Below, one piece after another: positions 8,475-18,031 of a DNA stretch of 64,000 nucleotides; within the stretch, counting starts at the first letter, position 1, and each line of letters opens with the position of its first letter. The translations under genes were made by a program, and so were the position numbers. This stretch comes from Microbacterium sp. SMR1. Lineage in GTDB: Bacteria > Actinomycetota > Actinomycetes > Actinomycetales > Microbacteriaceae. The notes beneath the pieces were generated by a model that did not search any database, was not told the DNA's origin, and saw only the letters and a program-made list of their open reading frames with translations. The stretch is from the NCBI RefSeq assembly GCF_003289625.1, contig NZ_QMBN01000002.1, forward strand, positions 642,610 to 706,609, written 5' to 3'.

Positions 8475-9806
8475 ATGGCCCCACCCATAGAACTCAGCAG
8501 ACGGCGATTCCTCACGGGAGCCGCAGCCCTCGCCGGAACCGCCTTCCTCGCCTCGTGCGCCGGTCTCCCCGGCGCCACGGGCGCCCGCACCCTCCAGTTC
8601 TGGCACCTGCTCTCCGGCGCCGACGGCGTGACGATGTCCGGGCTCATCGACGGCGTCAACGCCGCGCAGTCCGACTATCGCGTGCGTCCGACGGTGCTCG
8701 CGTGGGGTGAGCCGTACTACACCAAGCTCGCGATGGCGGCCGCGGGCGGGCGGGCGCCGGACGTCTCGGTCATGCATGCCTCGCGCGTCGTCGGCTACGC
8801 GCCGGGCGGGCTGCTCGACACCTGGGACACCGGGCGGCTGGCCGACCTCGGCGTCGACGCGAGCACCTTCACCGACGCGATCTGGCGCAAGGGCTTCATC
8901 GGCGACGACCTCTACAGCGTCGCACTCGACGCCCACCCGTTCATCCTGATGTACAACACCGACATCTGCGCCGAGGCGGGGGTTCTCGACAGCGACGGCA
9001 AGCTGCTGCCGATCACCTCGCCCGAGGACTTCCTCGAGCTCGGGCGAGCCGTAGCGGCCGTGTCGGAGTCTCACGGGCTGTCCTTCGGCTATCTCGGCGA
9101 CGGCGCGCAGATGTGGCGCCTCTTCTACACGCTCTACACGCAGCACGGGCTCGAGATCGAGCTTCCCGAGGGCGGCAAAGCGGAGATCGATGAGGATGCC
9201 GCGGTCGCGGCGCTGACCTTCATGCAGCAGCTCCTCGACGACGAGATCGCGTCGCGCAGCGCCGACTACCAGAGCGCGATCGCCGAGTTCGCGACCGGGC
9301 GCAGCGGGCTCTTCCTCACGGGCGTCTGGGAGCTGCGCTCGATGCAGCAGCAGAACCTGCCGATCGACGCCGCGATCATCCCGGCCGTCTTCGGCACCCC
9401 GTCGGTCTACGCCGACTCGCACTCGTTCACCCTGCCGCACCAGAGCGCGCCCGACGAGGAGACCCGCGACCTGGTCTACCGCTTCGTCGCCGACATCCTG
9501 AAGGGCTCGTTCGACTGGGCCGGGGCCGGCCACATCCCCGCGTATCTTCCCGTGACGCAGTCGCCCGCCTATGCCGATCTGCTGCCGCAGGCGCACTACG
9601 CCGAAGCCGCCGAGCTCGTCCGATACGACCCGCCGGCCTGGTTCACCGGATCGGGCTCGCGCTTCCAGGCCGACTTCGGCGCCGCGGTGCAGAACGTCCT
9701 GCTGCAGGGCGCCGATCCGGCCGCAGCGGTCTCCCGCTTCCGCGCGGGCGTCGACCTGCGCCTGCAGACGCCGAACCCCGCCGCACCGGACGGAGCCCGC
9801 GCATGA
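8475..9806 (+). CDS. ABC sugar transporter, extracellular solute-binding lipoprotein
   Basis: A 443-residue binding protein of the family-1 sugar type. The N-terminus has a twin-arginine-like SRRRFLTG (residues 8-15) and a lipobox FLASC with Cys28, so it is probably exported folded and lipid-anchored. The mature part begins LQFWHLLSGADG, as in oligosaccharide-binding proteins. The ATG at 8475 has a clear AAAGGAGTG ribosome site. It is first in the operon and overlaps the next gene by 4 bp. The substrate is probably an arabino-oligosaccharide, judged only by the GH51 gene in the operon. Confidence 0.9.
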   Translation: MAPPIELSRRRFLTGAAALAGTAFLASCAGLPGATGARTLQFWHLLSGADGVTMSGLIDGVNAAQSDYRVRPTVLAWGEPYYTKLAMAAAGGRAPDVSVMHASRVVGYAPGGLLDTWDTGRLADLGVDASTFTDAIWRKGFIGDDLYSVALDAHPFILMYNTDICAEAGVLDSDGKLLPITSPEDFLELGRAVAAVSESHGLSFGYLGDGAQMWRLFYTLYTQHGLEIELPEGGKAEIDEDAAVAALTFMQQLLDDEIASRSADYQSAIAEFATGRSGLFLTGVWELRSMQQQNLPIDAAIIPAVFGTPSVYADSHSFTLPHQSAPDEETRDLVYRFVADILKGSFDWAGAGHIPAYLPVTQSPAYADLLPQAHYAEAAELVRYDPPAWFTGSGSRFQADFGAAVQNVLLQGADPAAAVSRFRAGVDLRLQTPNPAAPDGARA

Positions 9807-10774
9807 CCCTCGACACCGGATCCGGCCGCGCCGGACTCGCCGACACCGCTGCGACGCGCACGATCGTCACCGGCGACCGCGCGGGGCGACGCCGGCACGC
9901 CGGCGACCGCGGCGAGCAGCGCATCGCCTGGACGTTCCTCGCGCCGTTCCTCGCCACCTTCCTCCTCTTCCTCGTCTGGCCGCTGCTGCACGGGCTGTAC
10001 CTGAGCTTCACCGACCAGTCGCTGACGGGCGCCGGCGGGTCGTTCATCGGCATCGCGAACTACGTCGAGGCGCTCGGCGACCCCGTCATGTGGCGCTCGC
10101 TCGGCAACACCGCATGGTTCACGGTGCTCTCGACCGTGCCGCTCGTCGTCCTGGCCCTCGTCATGGCGCTCCTCGTGCAGCGCGGCCTGCCCGGGCAGTG
10201 GCTCTGGCGGCTGTCGTTCTTCATGCCGTATCTGCTCGCCTCGACCGTCATCTCGCAGATGTGGGTGTGGATCTTCAACCCGCAGATCGGTGCGGCCAAC
10301 GGCATCCTGGAGGCGTTCGGGCTCGAGCCGATCGCGTGGCTGCAGAACCCCGACACCAACATGCTCGCGATCGTCGTCGCGACGGTGTGGTGGACGATCG
10401 GCTTCAACTTCCTCCTCTACCTCGCGGCCCTCCAGAACATCCCCGAGACGCAGTACGAAGCGGCGTCCATCGACGGCGCGGGGGAGTGGCGCAAGCTCTT
10501 CTCGATCACGATCCCGCAGCTGGGCCAGGTCACCGTGCTCATCGTCATCCTGCAGGTGCTGGCGTCGCTGAAGCTGTTCGACCAGGCGTACCAGATGCTC
10601 GGAGGCATCGCGAGCGAGACGACCCGCTCGATCGTCCAGTACATCTACGAGTCCGGGTTCGTCGGGTACCGCTTCGGCTACTCGGCGGCGATCTCGTACG
10701 TCTTCTTCGCCGTGATCGTGCTGATCGGCGTCATTCAGGCCCTCGCCACCCGTCGCCGGAAGGAGCACTCATGA
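9803..10774 (+). CDS. ABC sugar transporter permease, MalF type
   Basis: A 323-residue membrane protein with six or seven transmembrane segments and a cytoplasmic N-terminal tail of about 45 residues. The EAA loop that docks on the ATPase reads YEAASIDGAGEWRKLF near residues 215-230. It overlaps both neighbours by 4 bp (ATGA). It pairs with the next permease to form the channel. No ATPase gene is in the operon, so a shared ATPase of MsiK type encoded elsewhere is expected. Confidence 0.92.
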   Translation: MTLDTGSGRAGLADTAATRTIVTGDRAGRRRHAGDRGEQRIAWTFLAPFLATFLLFLVWPLLHGLYLSFTDQSLTGAGGSFIGIANYVEALGDPVMWRSLGNTAWFTVLSTVPLVVLALVMALLVQRGLPGQWLWRLSFFMPYLLASTVISQMWVWIFNPQIGAANGILEAFGLEPIAWLQNPDTNMLAIVVATVWWTIGFNFLLYLAALQNIPETQYEAASIDGAGEWRKLFSITIPQLGQVTVLIVILQVLASLKLFDQAYQMLGGIASETTRSIVQYIYESGFVGYRFGYSAAISYVFFAVIVLIGVIQALATRRRKEHS

Positions 10775-11688
10775 GCGCCGCCACCGCCAGCTCCACGGCC
10801 ACGCGCGCCGTCGTCGCGCCCGGGGTCGGCCCCGATCCGCGGAGCCGCAAACCCGGTCAGCGCCGGTTCAGCGCGCTCAACATCGTCGCGTTCGTCGCCC
10901 TCGCCCTCCTGGCGATCGGGTGGCTGCTGCCGTTCCTCTGGGCGGTCGCGACCGCCTTCAAGACCGAGACGGATGCCGCCTCCGGCGCCGGCGGCTGGAT
11001 CGGCGAGAGCGGGCCCACGACGGAGGCCTTCACTTCGATCCTCTCGCAGGGCAACGTGTGGGTCTGGGCCGGCAACAGCCTCTGGACCTCCGCCGTGATC
11101 ACCCTGCTCACCGTCGCGATCTCGGCCGTGGCCGCGTACGCGTTCTCACGGCTCGAGTTCCGCGGCAAGAAGTTCCTCTACGGCGCGGTCATCGCCTCGA
11201 TCGTCATCCCGCCGCAGGTGCTGATCATCCCGCTGTTCTACGAGATGCTCGCCTTCAACCTCGTCGACACCCCGTGGGGCCTGATCCTGCCGCAGGTCGT
11301 CGCGCCGGCGATGGTGTTCATCCTCAAGAAGTTCTTCGACCAGGTGCCCATCGAGCTCGAGGATGCCGCGCGGGTCGACGGCGCCGGACGCTTCCGGGTG
11401 TTCTGGTCGATCGTGCTGCCGCTGTCGCGGCCCATCCTCGGTGCCGTCGCGATCTTCGTGTTCATCGGCGCGTGGAACAACTTCCTCTGGCCGTTCCTCA
11501 TCATCAACGACACGACCCTCATGACCCTGCCGGTGGGACTCCAGACCGTGATCAGCGCCTACGGCGTGCAGTACGCGCAGGTCATGGCCCAGGCCGTCCT
11601 CGCCTCGGTGCCGCTGATCATCGTCTTCCTGGTGTTCCAGAAGCAGATCGTCCGCGGCGTCGCCACGACCGGCTTCGGCGGTCAGTGA
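10771..11688 (+). CDS. ABC sugar transporter permease, MalG type
   Basis: A 305-residue permease with six transmembrane segments. The EAA loop reads ELEDAARVDGAGRFRVF near residue 200, followed by a hydrophobic run ending in a short polar tail, as in MalG-like proteins. The ATG at 10771 overlaps the preceding stop (ATGA) and has a GGAAGGAG site in the upstream coding sequence. The GH51 gene follows after 58 bp. Confidence 0.92.
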   Translation: MSAATASSTATRAVVAPGVGPDPRSRKPGQRRFSALNIVAFVALALLAIGWLLPFLWAVATAFKTETDAASGAGGWIGESGPTTEAFTSILSQGNVWVWAGNSLWTSAVITLLTVAISAVAAYAFSRLEFRGKKFLYGAVIASIVIPPQVLIIPLFYEMLAFNLVDTPWGLILPQVVAPAMVFILKKFFDQVPIELEDAARVDGAGRFRVFWSIVLPLSRPILGAVAIFVFIGAWNNFLWPFLIINDTTLMTLPVGLQTVISAYGVQYAQVMAQAVLASVPLIIVFLVFQKQIVRGVATTGFGGQ

Positions 11689-11746
11689 CCGGCGCCGCCC
11701 GGCACGCGTCGTCCGCATCCCCTCACCCCGAAAGAACAGGAGCATC

Positions 11747-13288
11747 ATGCCCCGCGCCCGCATCGTCCTCGATCGCGACTTCACCGTGGCCGACGTGCCG
11801 CGCCGCCTCTTCGGCTCGTTCGTCGAGCACATGGGCCGCTGCGTCTACACCGGCATCTACGAGCCGGGTCACCCGCAGGCCGACGAACGCGGCTTCCGTC
11901 GCGACGTCCTCTCGCTCGTGAAGGAGCTGGGCGCCACCGTGATCCGCTACCCCGGCGGCAACTTCGTCTCGGGCTACAACTGGGAGGACGGCGTCGGGCC
12001 GGTCGCCGACCGTCCGCACCGGCTCGACGGCGCCTGGCACACGGTCGAGACCAACGCGTTCGGGCTCCACGAGTTCGTCGACTGGGCGCGCGAGGCCGAG
12101 GTCGAGGTCATGGAGGCGGTCAACCTCGGCACGCGCGGTGTCGACGAGGCCCGTGCGCTCGTCGAGTACGCGAACCACGCCGGCGGCACGTACTGGTCGG
12201 ACCTGCGTCGCCGCAACGGGGCCACAGCGCCCTTCGACATCCGCCTCTGGTGCCTCGGCAACGAGCTCGACGGCCCGTGGCAGATCGGCCACAAGACCGC
12301 GCACGAGTACGGCCGGCTCGCGCAGGAGACGGCGAAGGCGATGCGCCTGGTCGACCCCGACATCGAGCTCGTGGCGGTGGGATCGTCGAACCGGCAGATG
12401 CCGACCTTCGGCTCGTGGGAGCACACGGTCCTCACGCACGCGTACGACGAGGTCGACTACATCTCGATGCACGCCTACTACCAGGAGGACGGCGGGGACG
12501 CGGCATCCTTCCTCGCCGAGGCCGTCGACATGGACGCCTTCATCGACGGCGTCATCTCGACGATCGACGCGGTCAAGGCTGCGGGCAAGCATCGCAAGCA
12601 GGTCGACATCTCGTTCGACGAGTGGAACGTCTGGTACCAGCGGGGCCTCGACACCGAGGACCAGCCGCACATCGTCTCGGCGTCGAAGGAGTGGCGCGCC
12701 CACCCGCGCCTCATCGAGGACACCTACAACGTCACCGACGCCGTCGTGGTCGGGACCTTCCTGCACAGCCTGCTGCGCCACGGCGACCGCGTGCGCATCG
12801 CCAACCAGGCGCAGCTGGTCAACGTGATCGCACCCATCCGCTCGGAGGAGGGCGGGCCGGCCTGGCGGCAGTCGATCTTCTGGCCGTTCGCCCGCATGTC
12901 GCAGCTGGCGCAGGGGCGCGTGCTGCGGCTCGCGATCGACTCCGATCAGACGCCGACGGCGAAGTTCGGCGACGTGGATGTCGTCGACGCGGCCGCGACG
13001 TGGGACGAGGCGACCGGCCGCGTCGCCCTGTTCGTCGCCAATCGCTCGCTCGAGTCCGAGACCGAGGTGTCGCTCGAGCTGCGCGGGCTGGGCGCGTCGG
13101 GCGTCGTCTCGGCCGAGGTGCTGACGGTGCCCGAGGGCGGCGACCGGCGGTCGGCCAACACCGAGCACGACCAGGATGCCGTCGGCCTCGTGCCCCTGCG
13201 CGGCGTCGGACTCGACGAGGGCACGCTGCGGGCGACCCTGCCCGCGCTGTCGTGGGCGGTGATCGTGCTCGACACCGCCCGCGCCTGA
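11747..13288 (+). CDS. GH51 alpha-L-arabinofuranosidase (copy 1)
   Basis: A 513-residue retaining glycosidase that removes terminal arabinofuranosyl residues from arabinan, arabinogalactan or arabinoxylan fragments. The acid/base Glu173 is in the CLGNELDGPWQIG motif and the nucleophile Glu292 in SFDEWNVWY; the N-terminal GSFVEHMGRCVYTGIYEP and RYPGGNFVSGY blocks line the active site. No signal peptide is present, so it acts in the cytoplasm on imported oligosaccharides. It is the last gene of the ABC operon (GAACAGGAG upstream). A paralogue lies at 60211-61749. Confidence 0.95.
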   Translation: MPRARIVLDRDFTVADVPRRLFGSFVEHMGRCVYTGIYEPGHPQADERGFRRDVLSLVKELGATVIRYPGGNFVSGYNWEDGVGPVADRPHRLDGAWHTVETNAFGLHEFVDWAREAEVEVMEAVNLGTRGVDEARALVEYANHAGGTYWSDLRRRNGATAPFDIRLWCLGNELDGPWQIGHKTAHEYGRLAQETAKAMRLVDPDIELVAVGSSNRQMPTFGSWEHTVLTHAYDEVDYISMHAYYQEDGGDAASFLAEAVDMDAFIDGVISTIDAVKAAGKHRKQVDISFDEWNVWYQRGLDTEDQPHIVSASKEWRAHPRLIEDTYNVTDAVVVGTFLHSLLRHGDRVRIANQAQLVNVIAPIRSEEGGPAWRQSIFWPFARMSQLAQGRVLRLAIDSDQTPTAKFGDVDVVDAAATWDEATGRVALFVANRSLESETEVSLELRGLGASGVVSAEVLTVPEGGDRRSANTEHDQDAVGLVPLRGVGLDEGTLRATLPALSWAVIVLDTARA

Positions 13289-13342
13289 CCGCCACGGGGG
13301 CCGACGCTTTGTGGAAGGCGCACAACGGATGCGGGTGGGGGC

Positions 13343-13930
13343 ATGGGGCATCCGATAGCGTCGGCCCTCGTGAACGTGTGGCTCCGGACCCTGCTGACGA
13401 TCTGGCGAGCGAAGCGACAGCTGCGCAGGAACGGCCCGCGGCCGCTCATGGCGGTCGGCCGGGTGAAGCTCCGGACGCTGCCCACCGACATCGATCTGCT
13501 CGGGCACATGAACAACGGGCGGTACGCCTCGCTGTTCGACCTCGGCCGGTTCGACCTGCTGGTGCGCAACGGCATCTGGGACACCTTCCAGGAGAAGGGC
13601 TGGTACGGCGTCGTCGCGAGCAGCACGATCACCTTCCGGAAGTCGCTGAACCTCTGGCAGCGCTTCACGATCGAGACGCGCCTGCACGGACACGACGACA
13701 AGTCGGTGTACATGGTGCATCGTGCGGTCGTCCGCGGCGAGGTCTACGCCGAGATGCTGGTGCGTTCGCGGTTCCTGCGTCGCACGGGCGGCATCGTGCC
13801 GCTCGATGAACTGTTCGCGGTGCTCGGCCGGCGCGACGATCTGCCCGAGCTCGAGCCGTGGATGACCGAGTGGGCTGCGGCGACCGCTCTGCCGTCGACG
13901 CGTGCCGAGGCGCCCAGCGTCTGGGAGTGA
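13343..13930 (+). CDS. Thioesterase-like hot-dog protein
   Basis: A 195-residue protein with the 4-hydroxybenzoyl-CoA-thioesterase-like start TDIDLLGHMNNGRYASLFDL (about residues 50-69), in which the Asp and the HMNN block are usually catalytic, then VVASSTITFRKSL. This points to hydrolysis of an acyl-CoA or related thioester; it resembles the THEM6-like subgroup. The N-terminal 30 residues are basic and partly hydrophobic. The first ATG is used; there is no clear ribosome site and a GTG 27 nt later is possible. Substrate unknown. Confidence 0.75.
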   Translation: MGHPIASALVNVWLRTLLTIWRAKRQLRRNGPRPLMAVGRVKLRTLPTDIDLLGHMNNGRYASLFDLGRFDLLVRNGIWDTFQEKGWYGVVASSTITFRKSLNLWQRFTIETRLHGHDDKSVYMVHRAVVRGEVYAEMLVRSRFLRRTGGIVPLDELFAVLGRRDDLPELEPWMTEWAAATALPSTRAEAPSVWE

Positions 13931-13982
13931 TCCCCGGGCGAGGCGCCGCCCTTCGAGAGCGCTTGCGACATAGGCTGACGGC

Positions 13983-16900
13983 ATGTCCGACACCGTTTCG
14001 TCCGGCACCACCCCGCCGGGCTTCCCCGCCGACGATTCCCTCGCCCATCAGGCGGTGGACCTGGCCCAGAAATGGGTGCACACGTCGGCCGATTTCTCCG
14101 CGGATGCCGCAGCGCAGCGCCTCGCGGGAGTCCTTCGCGACCCGAACGGCCTGCCGTTCACGATCGGTTTCGTCGACGGGGTCATGCGCCCCGAGAGCGT
14201 GACCGCCGCCGCGACCCGACTGCACCACGTCGCCCCGCTGGTCCCGGAGTTCCTGCCCTGGTATCTCCGCGGTGCCGTGCGCATCGGCGGCGCCGTGGCC
14301 CCCGTGCTGCCGACCCCCGTCGTGCCGATCGCGCGCACGGCACTGCGCGAGATGGTCGGGCACCTGGTCGTCGACGCGCGACCGCACAAGCTCGGCCCGG
14401 CCATCGCCCGCATCCGCGAGTCCGGAGCCCGCCTCAACCTCAATCTCCTCGGCGAGGCGGTGCTCGGCGAGGAAGAAGCACGCCGCCGGCTCGACGGCAT
14501 CCACGAGCTGATCCGCCGGCCCGACGTCGACTATGTCTCGGTGAAGGTCTCGGCGATCGTCAGCCGCATCTCGATGTGGGCGTTCGACGAGGTCGTCGCC
14601 GATGTCGTAGAGCGGCTGCTGCCGCTCTACCTGAGCGCGGCTGAGGACGGCACCTTCATCAACCTCGACATGGAGGAGTACCGCGACCTCGATCTCACGA
14701 TCGCCGTCTTCACCCGCATCCTCGAAGATGAGCGGCTGCGGGGGCTCGAGGCCGGGATCGTGCTGCAGGCCTATCTGCCCGACGCCGCCGACGCCCTCGA
14801 CGAGCTGACCGCCTGGGCGCAGGCCCGCGTCGCGGCCGGTGGAAGCCGCATCAAGGTGCGGCTGGTCAAGGGCGCGAACCTCGCGATGGAGCGCGTGGAC
14901 GCCACGATCCACGGCTGGCCGCTGGCGACCCACGCGAGCAAGCTCGACGCCGACGCGATGTACCTGCGGTGCCTCGACCGTGCCCTGCGCCCCGAGCGGA
15001 GCGCCGCGGTGCGGCTCGGCGTCGCCGGGCACAACCTCTTCGACATCGCGTATGCCTGGCTGCTCGCCGGCGAGCGCGGTGTGCGCGACGACATCGAGAT
15101 CGAGATGCTCCTCGGCATGGCGCAGGGTCAGGTCGCCGCGGTCACGGCCGACGTGGGCCACGTGCTGCTGTACGTCCCGGTCGTCCGCCCCGACGAGTTC
15201 GACGTCGCCATCAGCTACCTCGTGCGGCGGCTGGAGGAGAATGCTTCGAGCGAGAACTTCCTCTCGGCGGCGTTCGACCTCGCGACCGACGCGAGCCTGT
15301 TCGAGCGCGAACGCGATCGATTCCTCGCCTCCCTCGAGCGCGCGGTCGACCCGGCCCTGCCCAGCGGGCCGAACCGCACGCAGGACCGCACGATGTCGTT
15401 GCGGCCCATCGCGCCGCAACGCATCACGCGCGACCCCGCCGAGGGCGACGACGGGCTGACGCAGGCGGTGCTCGGCATCGCCGACGCCGCGGGCCGTTCC
15501 GACGAGACCACGGCTCTGGGCGAGCCCGACGATGTCCTGTTCGGCGGCGAGCACTTCGTCGAGACCGCCGTCTACGCCCCGCGCGAGACGCGCCGGGCCC
15601 CGGCGCTCGGAGCGCCCGGGTTCGCCAACACTCCCGACTCCGACCCCGCGCTCGCCGTCAACCGGGAGTGGGCCCGCGGCATCCTGTCGCGGATCGAGGG
15701 CAGCACGGCCGGTGACGAGACGATCGCCGCCGCCCGGGTCGATGACGCGGGAGAGCTCGATGGAGTCGTGGCGCGTGTGGGATCGGCGGCATCCGCCTGG
15801 GGCTCGATGGCCGCGGCCGACCGCAGTGCGGTGCTGCTCGCCGCCTCGCGCGCACTCGAATCACGTCGGGCCGAGCTCATCGAGGTCGCCGCATCCGAGA
15901 CCGGCAAGGTGCTGGCCGAAGCCGACGTCGAGGTCAGCGAAGCGGTCGACTTCGCCGCCTATTACGCCGCGACGGCGCGCGAGCTCGATCGGGTCAGCGG
16001 CGCCGTCTTCGAGCCGGCGTCGGTGACGGTGGTCGCTCCGCCGTGGAACTTCCCGCTCGCCATCCCCGCCGGCGGCGTGCTCGCGGCCCTCGCCGCCGGA
16101 TCGGGCGTCGTCTTCAAGCCCGCTCCGCAGGCCCGTCGCTGTGCGGCGGTCGTCGCCGAGGCGCTGTGGGATGCCGGGGTGCCCCGCGATCTCCTCGCGC
16201 TCGTGGACATCGACGAGGGCGATCTCGGCCGCCGGCTCATCACCCACCCGTCGGTCGACCGCGTCATCCTCACCGGCTCGTGGGAGACGGCGGCGCTGTT
16301 CCGGTCGTGGCGGCCCGAGCTGCCGCTGCTTGCCGAGACCAGCGGCAAGAACGCGATCATCGTCATGCCATCCGCCGACCTCGATCTGGCGGCGTCCGAC
16401 CTGATCAAGAGCGCCTTCGGTCATGCGGGTCAGAAGTGCTCCGCCGCGTCGCTCGCGATCCTGGTGGGGCCGGTCGGGCGGTCGAAGCGGTTCGCGCGTC
16501 AACTCGTCGACGCCACGCGGTCGCTGCGGGTCGGACCGCCCACCGATCCGCGCAGCGAGGTCGGGCCCGTGATCGAGCCGCCGCAGGGCAAGCTCGAATG
16601 GGCTCTCACCTCACTCGAGGAGGGTGAGCGCTGGCTCGTCGAGCCTCGTCGTCTCGATTTCGGTGACGCGACCGCTGGGCGCTTCTGGTCTCCGGGTGTG
16701 AAGGTGGGGGTGAGTGCCGGGTCGCGCACGCACCTCGAAGAGTTCTTCGGGCCCGTGCTCGGCGTCATGCACGCGCGCACTCTCGACGAGGCGATCGAAC
16801 TGCAGAACGCGGTCGCCTACGGTTTGACCGCGGGCCTGCACACCCAGGACGCCGCCGACCTGGCGACCTGGCTCGACCGGGTCGAGGCCGGCAACCTGTA

Positions 16901-17678
16901 CGTCAACCGCGGCATCACGGGGGCCATCGTTCAGCGTCAGCCCTTCGGCGGCTGGAAGAGGTCGTCGGTGGGCGCGGGCACGAAGGCCGGTGGACCGAAC
17001 TACCTCGTCGGGCTCGGTTCCTGGCGTGCGTCGAACGGCTCGGCATCCAGCACGCTGCATCTGCGCGGTCTCGACTCGCGCATCACGACCATCATCGAGT
17101 CGGCCCAGCCCACCCTCGACTACGAGTCGTTCGAATGGCTGCGGCGCGGCGCGCTCTCGGATGCCGTCGCCTGGGACCGCGAGTTCGGCCAGGTGCGCGA
17201 CGTGTCCGGCCTCGGCGTCGAGCGGAACCTGTTCCGGTATCGCCCGGTCGACGTGGCGGTGCGAGCGTCTTCGGATGCGACCTGGCAGGCGGTGCTCCGC
17301 GTGCTCGTCGCGGGCGTGCGGGCCGGGTCGGCCGTGACGCTGAGCTCGCCGGTCGGTCTTCCCGCGGACGTCCGGCGGGCGCTCGGCGAGGTCGACATCG
17401 CGGTCTCGGTCGAGACCGACGGCGAATGGCTGCAGCGCATCGCCGCCCCCGAGCGTCGACCGGGCCGCATCCGCCTGGTCGGCTCGCGTGAGACGGTGGC
17501 CGAGCTGCGCACGGCCATCGCGGCAGCGACCGAGGGAGACCCGGATGTCGCCGTCTACGCCGACGAGGTCACGACCGCGGCGCGGATCGAACTGCTGCCC
17601 TTCGTGCACGAGCAGTCCATCACGATCACCGCGCACCGTTTCGGCAATCCCGACGACTGGTCCGAGGCGGTCATCTGA
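13983..17678 (+). CDS. putA: Bifunctional proline dehydrogenase / glutamate-semialdehyde dehydrogenase PutA
   Basis: A 1,231-residue enzyme that oxidises proline to pyrroline-5-carboxylate (FAD) and then to glutamate (NAD). Residues about 60-440 are the proline dehydrogenase barrel (FINLDMEEYRDLDLT, LQAYLPDA, RLVKGANLAMER, GVAGHNLFDIA). Residues about 530-1010 are the aldehyde dehydrogenase, with PPWNFPLAIPAGG, Glu785 in LLAETSGKN and catalytic Cys819 in HAGQKCSAAS, 34 residues apart as in the family. The last 200 residues form a further C-terminal domain. There is no DNA-binding domain as in E. coli PutA. TAGGCT at 13971-13976 lies 6 nt before the ATG, implying a leaderless transcript. Confidence 0.95.
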   Translation: MSDTVSSGTTPPGFPADDSLAHQAVDLAQKWVHTSADFSADAAAQRLAGVLRDPNGLPFTIGFVDGVMRPESVTAAATRLHHVAPLVPEFLPWYLRGAVRIGGAVAPVLPTPVVPIARTALREMVGHLVVDARPHKLGPAIARIRESGARLNLNLLGEAVLGEEEARRRLDGIHELIRRPDVDYVSVKVSAIVSRISMWAFDEVVADVVERLLPLYLSAAEDGTFINLDMEEYRDLDLTIAVFTRILEDERLRGLEAGIVLQAYLPDAADALDELTAWAQARVAAGGSRIKVRLVKGANLAMERVDATIHGWPLATHASKLDADAMYLRCLDRALRPERSAAVRLGVAGHNLFDIAYAWLLAGERGVRDDIEIEMLLGMAQGQVAAVTADVGHVLLYVPVVRPDEFDVAISYLVRRLEENASSENFLSAAFDLATDASLFERERDRFLASLERAVDPALPSGPNRTQDRTMSLRPIAPQRITRDPAEGDDGLTQAVLGIADAAGRSDETTALGEPDDVLFGGEHFVETAVYAPRETRRAPALGAPGFANTPDSDPALAVNREWARGILSRIEGSTAGDETIAAARVDDAGELDGVVARVGSAASAWGSMAAADRSAVLLAASRALESRRAELIEVAASETGKVLAEADVEVSEAVDFAAYYAATARELDRVSGAVFEPASVTVVAPPWNFPLAIPAGGVLAALAAGSGVVFKPAPQARRCAAVVAEALWDAGVPRDLLALVDIDEGDLGRRLITHPSVDRVILTGSWETAALFRSWRPELPLLAETSGKNAIIVMPSADLDLAASDLIKSAFGHAGQKCSAASLAILVGPVGRSKRFARQLVDATRSLRVGPPTDPRSEVGPVIEPPQGKLEWALTSLEEGERWLVEPRRLDFGDATAGRFWSPGVKVGVSAGSRTHLEEFFGPVLGVMHARTLDEAIELQNAVAYGLTAGLHTQDAADLATWLDRVEAGNLYVNRGITGAIVQRQPFGGWKRSSVGAGTKAGGPNYLVGLGSWRASNGSASSTLHLRGLDSRITTIIESAQPTLDYESFEWLRRGALSDAVAWDREFGQVRDVSGLGVERNLFRYRPVDVAVRASSDATWQAVLRVLVAGVRAGSAVTLSSPVGLPADVRRALGEVDIAVSVETDGEWLQRIAAPERRPGRIRLVGSRETVAELRTAIAAATEGDPDVAVYADEVTTAARIELLPFVHEQSITITAHRFGNPDDWSEAVI

Positions 17679-17714
17679 CGTGCGGCCGCGGTGCCGTCTC
17701 GGTAGCGTGGCGGG

Positions 17715-18011
17715 ATGACGGATGACGCAGCCGCTGCACCCACGCTGATCCTCGCCCGCCTGTCGGTCGAGCGCGAGTCGCTCCTCGGTGCCCTGTTCAT
17801 CGGGCTCGGGGCGGTGGCGCTCGCGATCACCGTCATCGCGCTGGCGCTCTCGCCGGGGCTCAACCTGCCCGTGCTCGTTGGTGTCGGCGCGGGAACGGTG
17901 CTGCTCGTCCACGGCATCCTGCGCCGCTCGGCCGCCGCCCGTGCCGCGGCCGCCCTCAACCGGCTCGAGTCCGCTCCGGCCTCCGTCTCTCGCCGAGCCG
18001 AGCCGAGCTGA
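17715..18011 (+). CDS. Small two-helix membrane protein, unknown function
   Basis: A 98-residue protein with two hydrophobic segments (about residues 24-46 and 50-68), a charged N-terminus and a basic C-terminal tail rich in Ala and Arg. No family was recognised. It counts as a gene because TAGCGT at 17703-17708 lies exactly 6 nt before its ATG, as for other genes here, and because codon use fits. It follows putA closely but has its own promoter-like box. Confidence 0.6.
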   Translation: MTDDAAAAPTLILARLSVERESLLGALFIGLGAVALAITVIALALSPGLNLPVLVGVGAGTVLLVHGILRRSAAARAAAALNRLESAPASVSRRAEPS

Positions 18012-18031
18012 GCTGAGCGCTGCTCGGCGCC

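Noticed and set aside
5564..8659. Open frame of about 1,030 codons on the minus strand
   Set aside because: It is antisense to thiE, thiD/tenA and the lacI gene, all of which have clear family motifs; the frame shows no recognisable domain.
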